A DNA stretch of 64,000 bases from Alloalcanivorax balearicus MACL04 (GTDB lineage Bacteria > Pseudomonadota > Gammaproteobacteria > Pseudomonadales > Alcanivoracaceae). The translations under genes were made by a program, and so were the position numbers. Below the pieces are notes generated by a model. The model did no database searches, was not told the DNA's origin, and worked only from the letters and a program-made list of their open reading frames with translations. Positions 37,891 through 48,571 of this stretch are shown here, in pieces (position 1 is the first letter of the stretch; every line of letters starts with the position of its first letter). The stretch lies in NCBI RefSeq assembly GCF_025532145.1, contig NZ_ARXS01000022.1:1-64000 (forward strand), read 5' to 3'.

Positions 37891-40590
37891 TTAGTTTTCT
37901 GCGTTTCCGTCTTCTTCCGGGTTCTCTTCCAGGTCGTCGACAACCTCCTCCGCACCTTCCAGCTCGGGAATGGTGGCCAGACCGGACAGTGCCTCACCGT
38001 CACCAAGACGGATCAAGCGCACGCCCTGGGTGTTACGGCTCAGATGACTGACCTCATCGACCCGGGTACGCACCAGCGTGCCCTGGTTGGAGATCAGCAT
38101 GATGTCCTCTTCGCCGAACACCTGGGCGGCGCCGACCAGAGAACCGTTGCGCTCATTGACCACCATGCCGATCACGCCCTGGGTGCCGCGCCCCTTGGTC
38201 GGAAACTCGCTCAGATCGGTACGCTTGCCGTAGCCGTGTTCGGACGCGGTCAGCAGTTGGCCGCCTTCCTGCGGCACGATCAGCGCGATCACTTCCTCGC
38301 CGTCGGCGACTTTCATACCGCGCACGCCCCGTGCGGTGCGGCCCATGACACGGACCTTGGATTCCTGGAAGCGCACCACTTTGCCGTTGCCGGCCACCAG
38401 CACCACATCCTCGGCGCCCTGGGTAATCGCCACATTCACCAGGTGCTCGCCTTCCTGCAGTTTGACCGCGATCAGACCATTGCTGCGCGGCCGGGCGAAT
38501 TTAGCCAGTTCGGTCCGTTTCACCACGCCGTTGGAAATGGCCATGAAGATGAACGGACCGGGAGTGGTATCCTCTACTTCCACACCCTCGGCGTCTTCGA
38601 TGACATCGACGCCGTCCGTCTCGGTCTCGTCCTCGTCATCGGTATTGCCCTGCTGACGCACCATTTCCGCGTCCAGGCGCAGGATGGCGGTGATTCGCTC
38701 TTCCTTCTGCAGTGCCGGGATCAGATTGATGATCGGCTTACCACGGGAGTTGCGCCCGCCCTGCGGCAATTCGAACACCCGCAGCCAGTACACCTTGCCG
38801 ATGCTGGTGAAACACAGCAGCGTATCGTGGGTGCCGGCTACCAGCAGCTGCTCGACGTAGTCCTCATCCTTCACCGTGGTCGCCGCCTTGCCGCGGCCGC
38901 CGCGACGCTGCGCGGCATAGGTGTCGATGGGCTGGACCTTGGCGTAACCGCCGTGGCTGAGCGTGACCACCACGGTTTCCTCGGCGATCAGATCTTCCAT
39001 GCTCAGGTCGGAGCGGGAAGTCTGAATCTCGGAACGGCGCTCGTCGGCGTACTCGTCACGTATCGCTTGCAGTTCCTCGCGAATCACCTCGAGCAGGCGC
39101 TCCGGGTCGGCCAGAATCAGGCTCAACTCACGGATCTGCTCCAGCAGCTCCTGGTAGTCGGTGACCAGCTTTTCCCGTTCCAGGCCGGTCAGTTTCTGCA
39201 GGCGCAGATCGAGGATCGCCTGGGCCTGTTCCGGAGACAGGTAGTAAAGCCCGTCACGCAGGCCGAACTGCTCGTCCAGATTGTCCGGACGGGCAATGTC
39301 CTCGCCGCCGGCGCGTTCCAGCATGGTCAGCACATCGCCGGGCGCCCAGCCCTTGGCCAGCAGCTTTTCCCTGGCCTCGGCGCCGCTCGGCGACGCCTTG
39401 ATCAGTTCGATCACCGGGTCGATGTTGGCCAGAGCCACCGCCAGGCCTTCCAGCAAATGCGCCTTTTCCCGTGCCTTGCGCAATTCATAGACGGTGCGGC
39501 GGGTGACCACTTCACGGCGATGCCGCAGGAAAGCGTCCAGCAACTGGCGCAGGTTGAGCGTCTTCGGCTGGCCGTCTTCCAACGCCACTATGTTGATGCC
39601 GAACACCGACTCCATCTGCGTCTGCTGATAGAGATTGTTGAGCACCACGTCACCGTTCTCGCCACGGCGCAGCTCAATGTAGATGCGCATACCCTCTTTG
39701 TCGGACTCGTCGCGCAGCTCGGTGATGCCTTCGATTTTTTTGTCTTTGACCAGCTCGGCGATCTTCTCGATCAGCCGCGCCTTGTTCACCTGGTACGGCA
39801 GCTCGGTGACGATGATCGCTTCCTTGCCGCTCTTGTCCGCCTCTTCCACGGTGGCGCGGGCGCGCACGTAGATACGGCCCCGGCCGGTACGGTACGCTTG
39901 CACGATGCCGGCGCGGCCATTGATGATACCCGCGGTGGGGAAGTCCGGGCCCTGGATGTATCGCATCAGGTCGTCCGGGGTCAGGCTGTCATCGTCGATC
40001 AGTGCCAGACAGCCGTCGATCACCTCGCCCAGATTATGTGGCGGAATGTTGGTGGCCATGCCCACGGCGATACCGGAAGAGCCGTTGACCAGCAGGTTCG
40101 GCACCCGCGTGGGCATCACTTCCGGGATACGCTCGGTGCCGTCGTAGTTGTCGACGAAATCCACCGTTTCCTTGTCCAGATCGGCCTGCAGCTCGTGGGC
40201 GATCTTGGCCATGCGCACCTCGGTGTAACGCATGGCCGCGGCGGAGTCGCCGTCGATGGAACCGAAGTTGCCCTGCCCGTCCACCAGCATGTAGCGCAGC
40301 GAGAACGGCTGGGCCATACGCACGATGGTGTCGTATACGGCGGAGTCACCATGGGGGTGGTACTTACCGATGACGTCGCCCACCACCCGGGCGGACTTCA
40401 GGTACGGCCGGTTCCAATGGTTGTTGAGCTCGTGCATGGCGAACAGCACACGCCGGTGCACCGGTTTCAGGCCGTCGCGCACGTCGGGCAAAGCGCGTCC
40501 GACGATCACGCTCATGGCGTAATCCAGGTACGACTGTCTCAGTTCGTCCTCGATATTGACGGGTGTAACTTCTTTTGCGAGGTCCGTCAT
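37891..40590 (-). CDS. gyrA: DNA gyrase subunit A
   Basis: 899 aa. Breakage-reunion domain with catalytic Tyr122 ([10 protein letters not shown]). The quinolone region is identical in numbering to E. coli, with Ser83 and Asp87 ([10 protein letters not shown]). The C-terminal beta-pinwheel begins after about residue 540 and has the GyrA box QRRGGRGK. The acidic tail (from about 710, [21 protein letters not shown], and at the end) is long. Own promoter region in the 235-bp gap shared with mtaD. Confidence 0.98.
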   Translation of the reverse strand: MTDLAKEVTPVNIEDELRQSYLDYAMSVIVGRALPDVRDGLKPVHRRVLFAMHELNNHWNRPYLKSARVVGDVIGKYHPHGDSAVYDTIVRMAQPFSLRYMLVDGQGNFGSIDGDSAAAMRYTEVRMAKIAHELQADLDKETVDFVDNYDGTERIPEVMPTRVPNLLVNGSSGIAVGMATNIPPHNLGEVIDGCLALIDDDSLTPDDLMRYIQGPDFPTAGIINGRAGIVQAYRTGRGRIYVRARATVEEADKSGKEAIIVTELPYQVNKARLIEKIAELVKDKKIEGITELRDESDKEGMRIYIELRRGENGDVVLNNLYQQTQMESVFGINIVALEDGQPKTLNLRQLLDAFLRHRREVVTRRTVYELRKAREKAHLLEGLAVALANIDPVIELIKASPSGAEAREKLLAKGWAPGDVLTMLERAGGEDIARPDNLDEQFGLRDGLYYLSPEQAQAILDLRLQKLTGLEREKLVTDYQELLEQIRELSLILADPERLLEVIREELQAIRDEYADERRSEIQTSRSDLSMEDLIAEETVVVTLSHGGYAKVQPIDTYAAQRRGGRGKAATTVKDEDYVEQLLVAGTHDTLLCFTSIGKVYWLRVFELPQGGRNSRGKPIINLIPALQKEERITAILRLDAEMVRQQGNTDDEDETETDGVDVIEDAEGVEVEDTTPGPFIFMAISNGVVKRTELAKFARPRSNGLIAVKLQEGEHLVNVAITQGAEDVVLVAGNGKVVRFQESKVRVMGRTARGVRGMKVADGEEVIALIVPQEGGQLLTASEHGYGKRTDLSEFPTKGRGTQGVIGMVVNERNGSLVGAAQVFGEEDIMLISNQGTLVRTRVDEVSHLSRNTQGVRLIRLGDGEALSGLATIPELEGAEEVVDDLEENPEEDGNAEN

Positions 40591-40825
40591 GGCGTTCCTT
40601 TTGTATCCTTGGTGGCGTGGGTGACGCTCCCGGAAAAGTCAACGATGATAGCACAGCTTGAGAAGCTCTGAATAAGTATTCCGGCTGGCTCTAAGAGCCT
40701 GCTTGAGTGGGATCGCGCGCCCGGGACAGGCTATACTCGCCGCCACGATACTCTCCATCGCACAATAGCCACCACAATGGCCACCGCCGTCCGGCGGCGG
40801 CCCCGGTTGAAGCAAGGAGCCTTGA

Positions 40826-42154
40826 ATGAGCGACAATCAGGCCGACCTGATCCTGCACGCCCGCTGGGTGGCGCCGGTGGCGCCGGACGCCACGGTACTG
40901 GAACAGCACGCCGTGGTGGTGCGCGGCGATACCATCGTTGATCTGCTGCCCAGCGCGCTGGCGGACCAGCAATGGCAGGCCACGGAGGTCCGCCGGCTGG
41001 ACCGGCATCTGCTGATCCCGGGTCTGGTCAACGCTCACACCCACGCCGCCATGAACCTGTTTCGCGGCCTCGCCGACGACCTTCCGCTGATGACCTGGCT
41101 GGAAAAACACATCTGGCCGGCGGAGGGACGCTGGGTCAGTGACCCGTTCGTTTACGAGGGCACCCGGCTGGCGGCGGCGGAAATGATTCGCGCCGGCACC
41201 ACCTGCTTCGCCGACATGTATTTCTTTCCCGACGCGGTGGCCCGGGCCACGCTGGAAAGCGGCCTGCGAGCGGCTATTTTTTGTCCGCTGATGGACTTCC
41301 CCACGCCGATGGGGTCCGGGCCGGAGGACTATTTACGGCTGGCCACCGACGCTGTCGATCAGTGGCGCCATGAGCCGCGGCTGTCCCTGGGATTTGGTCC
41401 GCACGCCCCTTACACGGTATCCGACGGCCCGCTGGAACAGGCTCTGACCCTGGCCGAGGAACTGGACCTGCAAATCATGATGCATGTGCACGAAACCGCC
41501 GGCGAAATCCAGCAGGCGGTGGAGCACAACGGTGACCGGCCCCTGGCTCGGCTGCGCCGGCTGGGCCTGCTGACGCCGAGGCTGATGGCCGTGCACATGA
41601 CCCAGTTACTGGACGAGGAAATCCAGTGGCTGACCGAAACCGGCACTCATGTGGTGCATTGCCCGGAGTCCAACCTGAAACTGGCCAGCGGCTTCTCGCC
41701 GCTGTACAAACTGCGCCAGGCCGGCGTCAATGTCGCTCTGGGCACCGACGGCGCCGCCAGCAACAACGACCTGGATATGATCGGTGAAATGCGCAGCGCC
41801 GCCCTCCTGGCCAAGGGCGTCAGCCTGCGCGCGGACGCCCTGCCCGCCGCCGAGATTCTGGAAATGGCCACCCTGGGCGGCGCCCGCGCCCTGGGACAGG
41901 AGGGCAGGATCGGTTCCCTGCAGGCGGGCAAGCAGGCCGATCTGGTGGCGGTGGATCTGGCCCGCCTGGAAACCCAGCCGGTTTACGACCCGGTGGCCCA
42001 ACTGGTCTATGCCGCCAGTCGCGATCAGGTCACCGATGTCTGGGTCGCCGGCCGCGCCCTGTTGAAAGAGCGGAACCTGCTCACCCTCAACGAGGCCCAA
42101 CTGGTGCACAATGCTCAACAATGGCAACGGAAAATCGCCGGAGAAAGCCAATGA
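40826..42154 (+). CDS. mtaD: TRZ/ATZ family hydrolase, MTA/SAH deaminase-like
   Basis: 442 aa amidohydrolase. Metal ligands H71 and H73 (NAHTHAAMN), HVHETAGEI and [14 protein letters not shown] are present. This is the TRZ/ATZ family, whose pseudomonad ortholog deaminates methylthioadenosine and S-adenosylhomocysteine. Location just upstream of ubiG, a SAM-using enzyme, fits removal of SAH. AAGGAG ribosome site; the stop overlaps the ubiG start (ATGA). A TATACT box at 40732 could be its -10. Confidence 0.9.
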   Translation: MSDNQADLILHARWVAPVAPDATVLEQHAVVVRGDTIVDLLPSALADQQWQATEVRRLDRHLLIPGLVNAHTHAAMNLFRGLADDLPLMTWLEKHIWPAEGRWVSDPFVYEGTRLAAAEMIRAGTTCFADMYFFPDAVARATLESGLRAAIFCPLMDFPTPMGSGPEDYLRLATDAVDQWRHEPRLSLGFGPHAPYTVSDGPLEQALTLAEELDLQIMMHVHETAGEIQQAVEHNGDRPLARLRRLGLLTPRLMAVHMTQLLDEEIQWLTETGTHVVHCPESNLKLASGFSPLYKLRQAGVNVALGTDGAASNNDLDMIGEMRSAALLAKGVSLRADALPAAEILEMATLGGARALGQEGRIGSLQAGKQADLVAVDLARLETQPVYDPVAQLVYAASRDQVTDVWVAGRALLKERNLLTLNEAQLVHNAQQWQRKIAGESQ

Positions 42155-42864
42155 ACGAAGTAACCCACCGCAATGTGGACAACAGTGAAGTCGCCAAATT
42201 CAACGCCCTGGCGGAGCGCTGGTGGGATCCCAACTCCGAATTCCGGCCATTGCACGACATCAATCCGCTGCGCCTGAACTACATCGATGAGCGGGTGGAC
42301 CTGCCCGGCAAAAGGGTGATCGACATCGGCTGCGGCGGCGGCCTGCTCTCCGAGGGCATGGCCCGGCGTGGCGCCACCGTCACCGGCATCGACATGGGCG
42401 AGGCACCGCTGGCCGTGGCACGGCTGCACGCTGAACAGAGTGGCGTGGAGGTGGAGTATCTGCAGACTCCGGCGGAAGACATCGCCGCTGAGCGGGCCGG
42501 TCAGTACGACGTGGTCACCTGTCTGGAAATGCTGGAACACGTCCCGGATCCGTCTTCCGTGATCCGCGCCTGCGCCGCGCTGGTCAAGCCCGGCGGTCAG
42601 GTGTTCTTCAGCACCATCAACCGCAATCCGAAATCGTTTCTGTTCGCCATCGTTGGCGCCGAATACGTGCTGCGCCTGCTGCCACGCGGCACCCATGAGT
42701 ACGCCAAACTGATCCGTCCTTCGGAACTGGCGGGCTGGTCCCGCGACGCCGGCCTGGATGTACGCGACACCACCGGCATGACCTACAACCCGGTCACCCA
42801 GGTGTACAAACTGAACCGGGATGTATCAGTCAACTATCTGATGCACGCGGTGAAAGCGGTCTGA
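42151..42864 (+). CDS. ubiG: Ubiquinone O-methyltransferase
   Basis: 237 aa from ATG 42151. N-terminus [20 protein letters not shown] is the UbiG signature. SAM loop DIGCGGG (58-64), and the membrane-binding [14 protein letters not shown] segment is present. It performs both O-methylations in ubiquinone synthesis. Coupled to mtaD by a 4-bp overlap and followed after 29 bp by mupP. Confidence 0.97.
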   Translation: MNEVTHRNVDNSEVAKFNALAERWWDPNSEFRPLHDINPLRLNYIDERVDLPGKRVIDIGCGGGLLSEGMARRGATVTGIDMGEAPLAVARLHAEQSGVEVEYLQTPAEDIAAERAGQYDVVTCLEMLEHVPDPSSVIRACAALVKPGGQVFFSTINRNPKSFLFAIVGAEYVLRLLPRGTHEYAKLIRPSELAGWSRDAGLDVRDTTGMTYNPVTQVYKLNRDVSVNYLMHAVKAV

Positions 42865-42893
42865 CACCCGGCGTCGAATACTAGCGAGGCTCC

Positions 42894-43574
42894 ATGAAAT
42901 CTCTGCAGGCCGTTTACTTCGATCTGGACGGCACCCTGATCGACACCGCGCCGGACTTTTACAGCGTGCTCAATCACTTGTTGGCGGAGCATGGTCGACC
43001 GGCGGTGAGCTATGCGGCGGTGCGCGCCAATGTTTCCAATGGCGCCCGGGCGCTGACCGAACTGGGCTTTGGCCTGGGTCCGGAAGACGCCGCCTTCGAC
43101 GATTACCTGAACCAGTTACTCAACGCCTACGCCGGCCATCTGGCGGTGGACACCCGGCTGTTCGAGGGCATGGCCGATACCCTGGACTGGCTCGACCAGC
43201 ATGGCCTGCCCTGGGGCATCGTCACCAACAAACCGGAGCGCTTCACCTTGCCGGTGCTCGAGGGCCTGGGTCTGGCGACCCGGGTTGGCGCGGTGATCTG
43301 TCCGGATCACGTGCGCCAGCGCAAACCGGATCCGGAAGGTTTGCTGATGGCAGCCGGACGCGATGGTGTTAACCCCGCCGCCTGCCTTTACGTCGGCGAT
43401 CATCTGCGCGACATTCAGGCTGGTAAAAACGCCGGCATGGCCACCGCGGTGGCCGCGTTCGGCTACATCGACGCCGACGACGACCCTCACGGCTGGCAGG
43501 CGGACCATCTGCTGGAACAGGGCGACGACCTGCTACCCTTACTGAAAACCCTGACAAGCGAGAGTCTGGCATGA
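42894..43574 (+). CDS. mupP: HAD phosphatase, MupP/Gph type
   Basis: 226 aa HAD-superfamily phosphatase. Nucleophile D10 and D12 in YFDLDGTLIDT, the Thr in GIVTNKPE, Lys in RKPDPEG, and VGDHLRDIQAGKNAGM. By position between ubiG and yciK it matches MupP of Pseudomonas, which removes the phosphate from N-acetylmuramic acid 6-phosphate in cell-wall recycling. Phosphoglycolate phosphatase is the alternative; motifs alone do not separate them. Confidence 0.85.
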   Translation: MKSLQAVYFDLDGTLIDTAPDFYSVLNHLLAEHGRPAVSYAAVRANVSNGARALTELGFGLGPEDAAFDDYLNQLLNAYAGHLAVDTRLFEGMADTLDWLDQHGLPWGIVTNKPERFTLPVLEGLGLATRVGAVICPDHVRQRKPDPEGLLMAAGRDGVNPAACLYVGDHLRDIQAGKNAGMATAVAAFGYIDADDDPHGWQADHLLEQGDDLLPLLKTLTSESLA

Positions 43575-44347
43575 ACGATCTGCAGTCCCTGAATAGCCAA
43601 GCGGTGACGTATCAATGTCCGGATAACGCCTTCAAGGACCGCATCATCCTGGTGACCGGCGCCGGCGACGGCATTGGCCGGGCCGTATCCCTGGGGCTGG
43701 CCCGGCACGGCGCCACCGTGATTCTGCTCGGCCGCACCCAGTCCAAACTGGAAGCGGTGTACGACGAAATTAAAGCCGCCGGCGGCCCGGAACCGGCGCT
43801 GGCGCCGGTCAACATGACGGTGGCGCGCCCCAGTGATTATCTGGAGCTGGCCAGCCTGTTCGAGAAAGAGTTCGGGCGCCTGGACGGCGTGCTCCACAAC
43901 GCCTCACAGCTTGGCGACATCACCCCCATGGACGGCTACAGCGCCGACACCTGGGACTCGGTCATGCAGGTGAACGTCAACGCCGCCTTCTATCTGACAC
44001 AGGCCCTGCTGCCGTTACTGCGCAACAGCGATGACGCCCGCATCCTGTTCACTTCGTCCAGCGTCGGTCGGCGCGGGCGCGCCTACTGGGGAGCCTATTC
44101 GGTGTCCAAAGCGGCCACCGAGAATCTGGCCCAGGTGCTCGCGGAGGAGCTGGAAAATACCTCGAAGATCCGTGTCAACACGGTCAACCCCGGCGCCACC
44201 CGCACCGCCATGCGCGCCAACGCCTACCCCGGCGAAGATCCGATGACGCTGAAAACACCGGAAGAGCTGTTGCCGGTCTACCTTTACCTGCTGGGCCCGG
44301 ACAGCAGCAACGTGAACGGCGTTTCTCTGGACGCGCAGCCGAAATAA
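43571..44347 (+). CDS. yciK: YciK family SDR oxidoreductase
   Basis: 258 aa classical SDR. Cofactor loop TGAGDGIG (29-36), LHNAS, catalytic YSVSK in WGAYSVSKAATENL, and NTVNPGATRTAMRANAYPGED are typical of the YciK group. Start overlaps the mupP stop by 4 bp. Substrate unknown. Ends the mtaD-ubiG-mupP-yciK unit. Confidence 0.92.
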   Translation: MNDLQSLNSQAVTYQCPDNAFKDRIILVTGAGDGIGRAVSLGLARHGATVILLGRTQSKLEAVYDEIKAAGGPEPALAPVNMTVARPSDYLELASLFEKEFGRLDGVLHNASQLGDITPMDGYSADTWDSVMQVNVNAAFYLTQALLPLLRNSDDARILFTSSSVGRRGRAYWGAYSVSKAATENLAQVLAEELENTSKIRVNTVNPGATRTAMRANAYPGEDPMTLKTPEELLPVYLYLLGPDSSNVNGVSLDAQPK

Positions 44348-44528
44348 CGTATCGCGGCCCACCGGCCGCGCCCCTTCCCATATGCAACATCCCCTTGGCT
44401 ATAGCGACAAAGCCAGACGTCGTCATGGTGCCCGGCAACCGGAACAACTGTGCTATTACTTTTTGTCCGGGCCCGAGAACGCGGCCTTCGTATCATAGCG
44501 CCCACGCCAACAACAAAAAGGGACCTTT

Positions 44529-45710
44529 ATGAAAGCCTTATTGATAAGGGCCGCCACGCTCCTCGTCCTGCTCGCTGGTGCCGTTACCGTCAGCGCCGAA
44601 GACCTGCGCCTGTCGCCGGAACAAAAAGCGAAGATGGAAAAGCTGCTGCCCGGGGTCACCATCAGTGATTCGCTGGTATCGGAACTGGCCAGCGTCTTTT
44701 ATTCGCGGGACATGCCGGTGCGGGTACGGCTCAAGGCGATCAGCAAGTTGGTGGGCATCGATCAAATGCCGCCGGGCACCGCGCTCAAGCGCAAAATCTG
44801 TATCTGGGACATCGCCGGCCGCAATGGACCGATCTTTCACGCCGCCATGGAACAGCGGGCTCTGGCGCTGGAATATGGCATCAATCTGGAAATGATCCCG
44901 TTCACCAATGAGTCGATCATGGTGGATGAATTGAAAGCCGGCCGCTGTGACGCGGCGCTGATGACTGGCTTTCGCGCCCGCGATTTCAATGTCTACACCG
45001 GCACCATCGATTCCATCGGCGGGGTGCCGGACAATGACCACATGCGCACCCTGCTGGAAGTGCTCGCCCATCCCAGCCAGGCGGACAAAATGGTGCATGG
45101 CGACTACGTGATCATGGGCGTGTACCCCGGCGGTGCCGCCCATATCTTCGTCAACGACAAACAGATCAGTTCCCTGGCCAAGGCCGCCGGCAAGAAAGTG
45201 GTGGTGCTGGACTACGACAAGACCCAGGCGGAGATGGTCGCCGGTATCGGCGCCACGCCGGTGCCCTCGGATATCGTCAGTGCGCCGAACAAATTCAACA
45301 ACGGCGTGGTGGACATTCTGGCGGCACCGCTGATCGCCTACGAGCTTCTGGAGCTGTACAAAGGGATGACGCCGGATGGCGGCATCGTCGACTTTCCGCT
45401 GGCGCAGATCAGCATGCAGCTGGTGGGCCGGCTGGACAAATTCCCCAACGAGATCGCCCAACTGGTGCGCGAAGCGTCCTTCGAAGCCTACGACCGCATC
45501 CGCGCTAGGGTAAAAATAGAGGAAGATCGGGTGCCGGATCGCTGGTGGATCCATATTCCGGACAAGGAGCGCCGCGTTTACGAAAGCATGATGCAGGACG
45601 CCCGCAATGTGTTGCGCAAACAAGGCTACTACGACGGTCGCATGCTCGACATGCAGAAGCGGATCCGCTGCAAATACGCGCCGTCTCGCGGTGAGTGCTC
45701 CAATTCCTAG
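44529..45710 (+). CDS. AdeT1/2-type putative solute-binding protein 1, N-extended
   Basis: 393 aa. Signal peptide (cleavage after about VSA, residue 23), then an N-terminal extension of about 60 residues (LRLSPEQKAKMEKLL ... AISKLVGIDQMP) not found in its paralogs. The conserved domain follows, with CIWDIAGRNGPIFHAAMEQ, GTIDSIGGVP, GAAHIFVND, a late WWIHIPDKE, and a C-terminal RCKYAPSRGECSN Cys pair. The domain is shared by 45733, 49670 and 63479. I recognise it as the AdeT1/2 (formerly DUF6091) putative solute-binding family; AdeT was proposed as an Acinetobacter efflux component. Context with TRAP-like permeases favours periplasmic ligand binding. Confidence 0.75.
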   Translation: MKALLIRAATLLVLLAGAVTVSAEDLRLSPEQKAKMEKLLPGVTISDSLVSELASVFYSRDMPVRVRLKAISKLVGIDQMPPGTALKRKICIWDIAGRNGPIFHAAMEQRALALEYGINLEMIPFTNESIMVDELKAGRCDAALMTGFRARDFNVYTGTIDSIGGVPDNDHMRTLLEVLAHPSQADKMVHGDYVIMGVYPGGAAHIFVNDKQISSLAKAAGKKVVVLDYDKTQAEMVAGIGATPVPSDIVSAPNKFNNGVVDILAAPLIAYELLELYKGMTPDGGIVDFPLAQISMQLVGRLDKFPNEIAQLVREASFEAYDRIRARVKIEEDRVPDRWWIHIPDKERRVYESMMQDARNVLRKQGYYDGRMLDMQKRIRCKYAPSRGECSNS

Positions 45711-45732
45711 GCACCAGTCGGAGACGCGAACC

Positions 45733-46779
45733 ATGATCCATGGCTGGAGATATACCACTGCGCTCTTGCTGGCACTGTTGGGCCCCGCCGTCCCGGCCAT
45801 GGCCGAACCCGCGCCCGGCGCCGTCACCAAGGCGTTCCAGGAGCGCCGCCATCTGACCATCTGCATCTGGGATCTGGTCGGCCGCAACGGGCCGATTTTC
45901 TCCGTGGCCCAGGATCAGAAAGCCCGTTTCCTGGAGTATGGCCTGGACATCGATCTCGAGCCCTATACCAATGAACGGGTCATGGTGGAGGCGCTCAAGG
46001 CGCGCCAGTGCGACGCGGCCCTGATGACCGGCATGCGCGCGCGGCTCTTCAACAAGTACACCGGCACCATCGATTCCATCGGCGGCGTGCCCAGTGAAGA
46101 ACATATGCGCATCCTGCTGGAGGTGCTGGCCAACCCGAAATCGGCGTCGCGCATGGTGGAAGGCGACTACGTGATCCTCGGCATCGCTCCCGCCGGCGCC
46201 GCCTATATTTTCGTCAACGACAAACGCATCAATACCCTGGCCAAGGCCGCCGGCAAAAAAGTGGCGGTACTGGATTACGACCCGACGCAGGCGGAGATGG
46301 TTGCCCAGGTGGGAGCATCACCGGTGCCATCGGATCTGGTCAGCGCACCCAACAAGTTCAACAACGGCGTGGTGGATGTGCTGGCGGCACCGCTGGCCGC
46401 CTATCAGATCATGGAGCTGTACAAGGGCATGACGCCGGACGGCGGCATCATCAATTACCCGCTGGCGCAGATCAGCCTGCAGTTGGTGGGCCACAAGGAC
46501 CGCTTCCCGGCGGATATGGCACAGATCTCCCGGGAGCTGTTCTTCGAGGGGTACCAGAAGATGATGGATCGTGTGCATCTGGAATCCCGCCAGGTGCAGG
46601 ACCATTGGTGGGTGCCGATTCCGGCCCGGGACAAGCAGGACTATGAGGTGATGATGCGCGATGCCCGCGTGCAGTTGCGCGAGCAGGGCTACTACGACGG
46701 CGACATGCTCAACTTGCAACAACGGATCCGTTGCAAGTTGGACGCACGCCGCGCCGAGTGCGCCAATCCGGTGGAGTGA
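45733..46779 (+). CDS. AdeT1/2-type putative solute-binding protein 2
   Basis: 348 aa from ATG 45733, 22 bp after the previous stop, so in one operon with it. Signal peptide ends at about AMA. The mature part has CIWDLVGRNGPIFSVAQDQ, GTIDSIGGVP, SEEHMRILLEVL, GAAYIFVND, WWVPIPARD and the C-terminal RCKLDARRAECANP. It is very close to protein 1 over its whole length but lacks the N-terminal extension. Ends 7 bp before the stop of the opposed kinase gene. Confidence 0.75.
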   Translation: MIHGWRYTTALLLALLGPAVPAMAEPAPGAVTKAFQERRHLTICIWDLVGRNGPIFSVAQDQKARFLEYGLDIDLEPYTNERVMVEALKARQCDAALMTGMRARLFNKYTGTIDSIGGVPSEEHMRILLEVLANPKSASRMVEGDYVILGIAPAGAAYIFVNDKRINTLAKAAGKKVAVLDYDPTQAEMVAQVGASPVPSDLVSAPNKFNNGVVDVLAAPLAAYQIMELYKGMTPDGGIINYPLAQISLQLVGHKDRFPADMAQISRELFFEGYQKMMDRVHLESRQVQDHWWVPIPARDKQDYEVMMRDARVQLREQGYYDGDMLNLQQRIRCKLDARRAECANPVE

Positions 46780-46786
46780 ACCGGCT

Positions 46787-48145
46787 CTAGGAATCTTCCG
46801 TGGGTATCTGCTCCAGAGCGCCAAACATATCCACGCGCTGATCATTGAACAGATCGAGTTCCGGCGCCAACGCCTGCACATAGCGGTCGAAATAGAGAAA
46901 CTGCTTGAGCAGCAGAGCGAACTCCCGCGGGAACCGGATACCGTGATCCTCGCCAATGCGCACCAGATCCATCAGCAAACGATTGACCTCACGATCATTG
47001 CGATCGGCCTGCACCAGCGATGACGGATCCACCCGGGTGAGACGATCCTGTAAAGCGGTGATATCCCGCGCCAGCGCGTCCACGTCCACTTCTTCCCGGG
47101 TCATGCCCACCATCACCATGGACCGGGCCATGGTCTGGACGTCGCCATTGCCAATCGCCTCAAGGAAACTGGACATGCCCTCCCAGGCTTCACGGCGAAT
47201 GCGCCCGACCATGCCAAAGTCGATGAAGCCGACACGGCCGTCTTCCAGCACCATCAGGTTACCGGCGTGCAAGTCGGCGTGGAAGAAATCGCACAGCATG
47301 AGACTGGAGAACCAGGTATTCAGCGCGGTGATCAGCACCCCGGCGGGGTCGTCGGTATACTCACGCAAGGCGCCGAGATCAGTGATCGGCATGCCGTGCA
47401 GCCGTTCCATGGTCAATACCCTGGTGGTGGTGTGGGAACGGATCGGCCGGGGCGCCACCACCGCACGATTACCGGTCTGCGCCAGGAAGTCATTGAATTG
47501 CTCCAGGTTACGGGCTTCCTGCAGGAAATCGCACTCCTCCATCATCCCCGCCTGCAGCTCCTCGATGACCCCGGACAACGCCGAACGGCTCAGCCCCGGC
47601 GCCAGTGATTCGATCACCCGGGCGGAGAAATAGAGAAAGTTGAAATCGGTAAGCAGCACATTGCGTACTCCGGGACGCTGCACCTTGATCACCACCTCGG
47701 CACCGTTGTGCAGGCGCGCCGCGTGCACCTGGGCAATGGAAGCGCTGGCCAGCGGACGCGGATCCACCCATTCGAAATGCTGCTCCAGGCTGCCACCCAG
47801 TTCCTCTTCCACCATCCCGCGAATATAGTGGAAAGACAGCGGCGGGGTCCGATCCAGGCATTTCTGGAACGCCTCCACGTACTCTTCCGGAAACAGTGAC
47901 GGTGAACTGGCGATGAACTGCCCCAGCTTGATGTACGTCGCGCCCAGGGATTCAAAAGTAGCGCGCAACCGTTCCGGCAGGGCGTCACGATCACCAAGCG
48001 CCCAACCCAGCCCCTGACGGCCCACCACACCGAGAGTCTCAATGATGCGCAGGGCGCCTCGGGCGGTGTTCCTCGCCAGCGCCAGGCCGGAGCGCTCACG
48101 CAGCAGATCGGCGCGAGCGCCGGTAACCGAAGAAGGCTGTGTCAT
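46787..48145 (-). CDS. ABC1/AarF-type atypical kinase (UbiB-like)
   Basis: 452 aa from ATG 48145. Typical ABC1/COQ8 motifs are present: [10 protein letters not shown] (KxGQ), [19 protein letters not shown] (ATP Lys), [15 protein letters not shown] (catalytic loop) and FIDFGMVG (DFG). It lacks the two C-terminal membrane helices of UbiB, so it is a soluble or peripheral ABC1 protein rather than UbiB itself. It is opposed to, and almost overlaps, the AdeT-type gene cluster. Target unknown; ABC1 proteins often affect quinone metabolism. Confidence 0.88.
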   Translation of the reverse strand: MTQPSSVTGARADLLRERSGLALARNTARGALRIIETLGVVGRQGLGWALGDRDALPERLRATFESLGATYIKLGQFIASSPSLFPEEYVEAFQKCLDRTPPLSFHYIRGMVEEELGGSLEQHFEWVDPRPLASASIAQVHAARLHNGAEVVIKVQRPGVRNVLLTDFNFLYFSARVIESLAPGLSRSALSGVIEELQAGMMEECDFLQEARNLEQFNDFLAQTGNRAVVAPRPIRSHTTTRVLTMERLHGMPITDLGALREYTDDPAGVLITALNTWFSSLMLCDFFHADLHAGNLMVLEDGRVGFIDFGMVGRIRREAWEGMSSFLEAIGNGDVQTMARSMVMVGMTREEVDVDALARDITALQDRLTRVDPSSLVQADRNDREVNRLLMDLVRIGEDHGIRFPREFALLLKQFLYFDRYVQALAPELDLFNDQRVDMFGALEQIPTEDS

Positions 48146-48571
48146 CACGTCTGTGTCCCTGTTTAAAAATGAATCGCCCTGGGTCGGTAAACTACCGGAA
48201 AAGGGTAACCATAAAAACCACGACGGTTTTTACCTCGAGGTTAATTATGACCAGCCGGTCTTTCTGTCCCCTTTTTTTTACCTGGTTCACGAGTGTCCAC
48301 TCAAAGATCCAGAGGTTAAAGGGTAACCGTCTGATTTTATTACCAAGATCCCGGAAGGCCCAGCGTTTAGGTAAACTTCATTGGCTGTTCCGACAGGAGA
48401 GCGCCGACGTACGGTCATTTCCCCTGGTCCCGTGCAAATCCATGATCCCCTTGCTGGCGTCCATATGTAATGGCTTACATGCATTTTTGTAATTGGCGCT
48501 TGTGTCAACGGGCGTGCGTTGTGTACCGTCAAATTTTCCACGTCGAGAACAATAAAAAGGAGCTAAAAGGA
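48146..48571. other. 426-bp AT-richer intergenic region
   Basis: No gene is supported. The region is visibly more AT-rich than its surroundings. It carries an 11-bp direct repeat AAAGGGTAACC (48200 and 48318), a hairpin AAAAACC/GGTTTTT (48213-48231), and a small inverted motif around TGTAATGGCTTACA (48466-48479). It probably holds divergent promoters for the kinase and the lipoprotein operon. No convincing -35/-10 pair was found. Confidence 0.45.

Noticed and set aside
37798-40671. 957-aa open frame antisense to gyrA
   Set aside because: Shadow of gyrA; His/Gln/Leu-rich composition typical of antisense frames in GC-rich DNA.
40705-40737. TTGAGT and TATACT as a promoter for mtaD
   Set aside because: The spacer is 23 bp, too long for a sigma-70 promoter; only the -10-like box is kept as a note.
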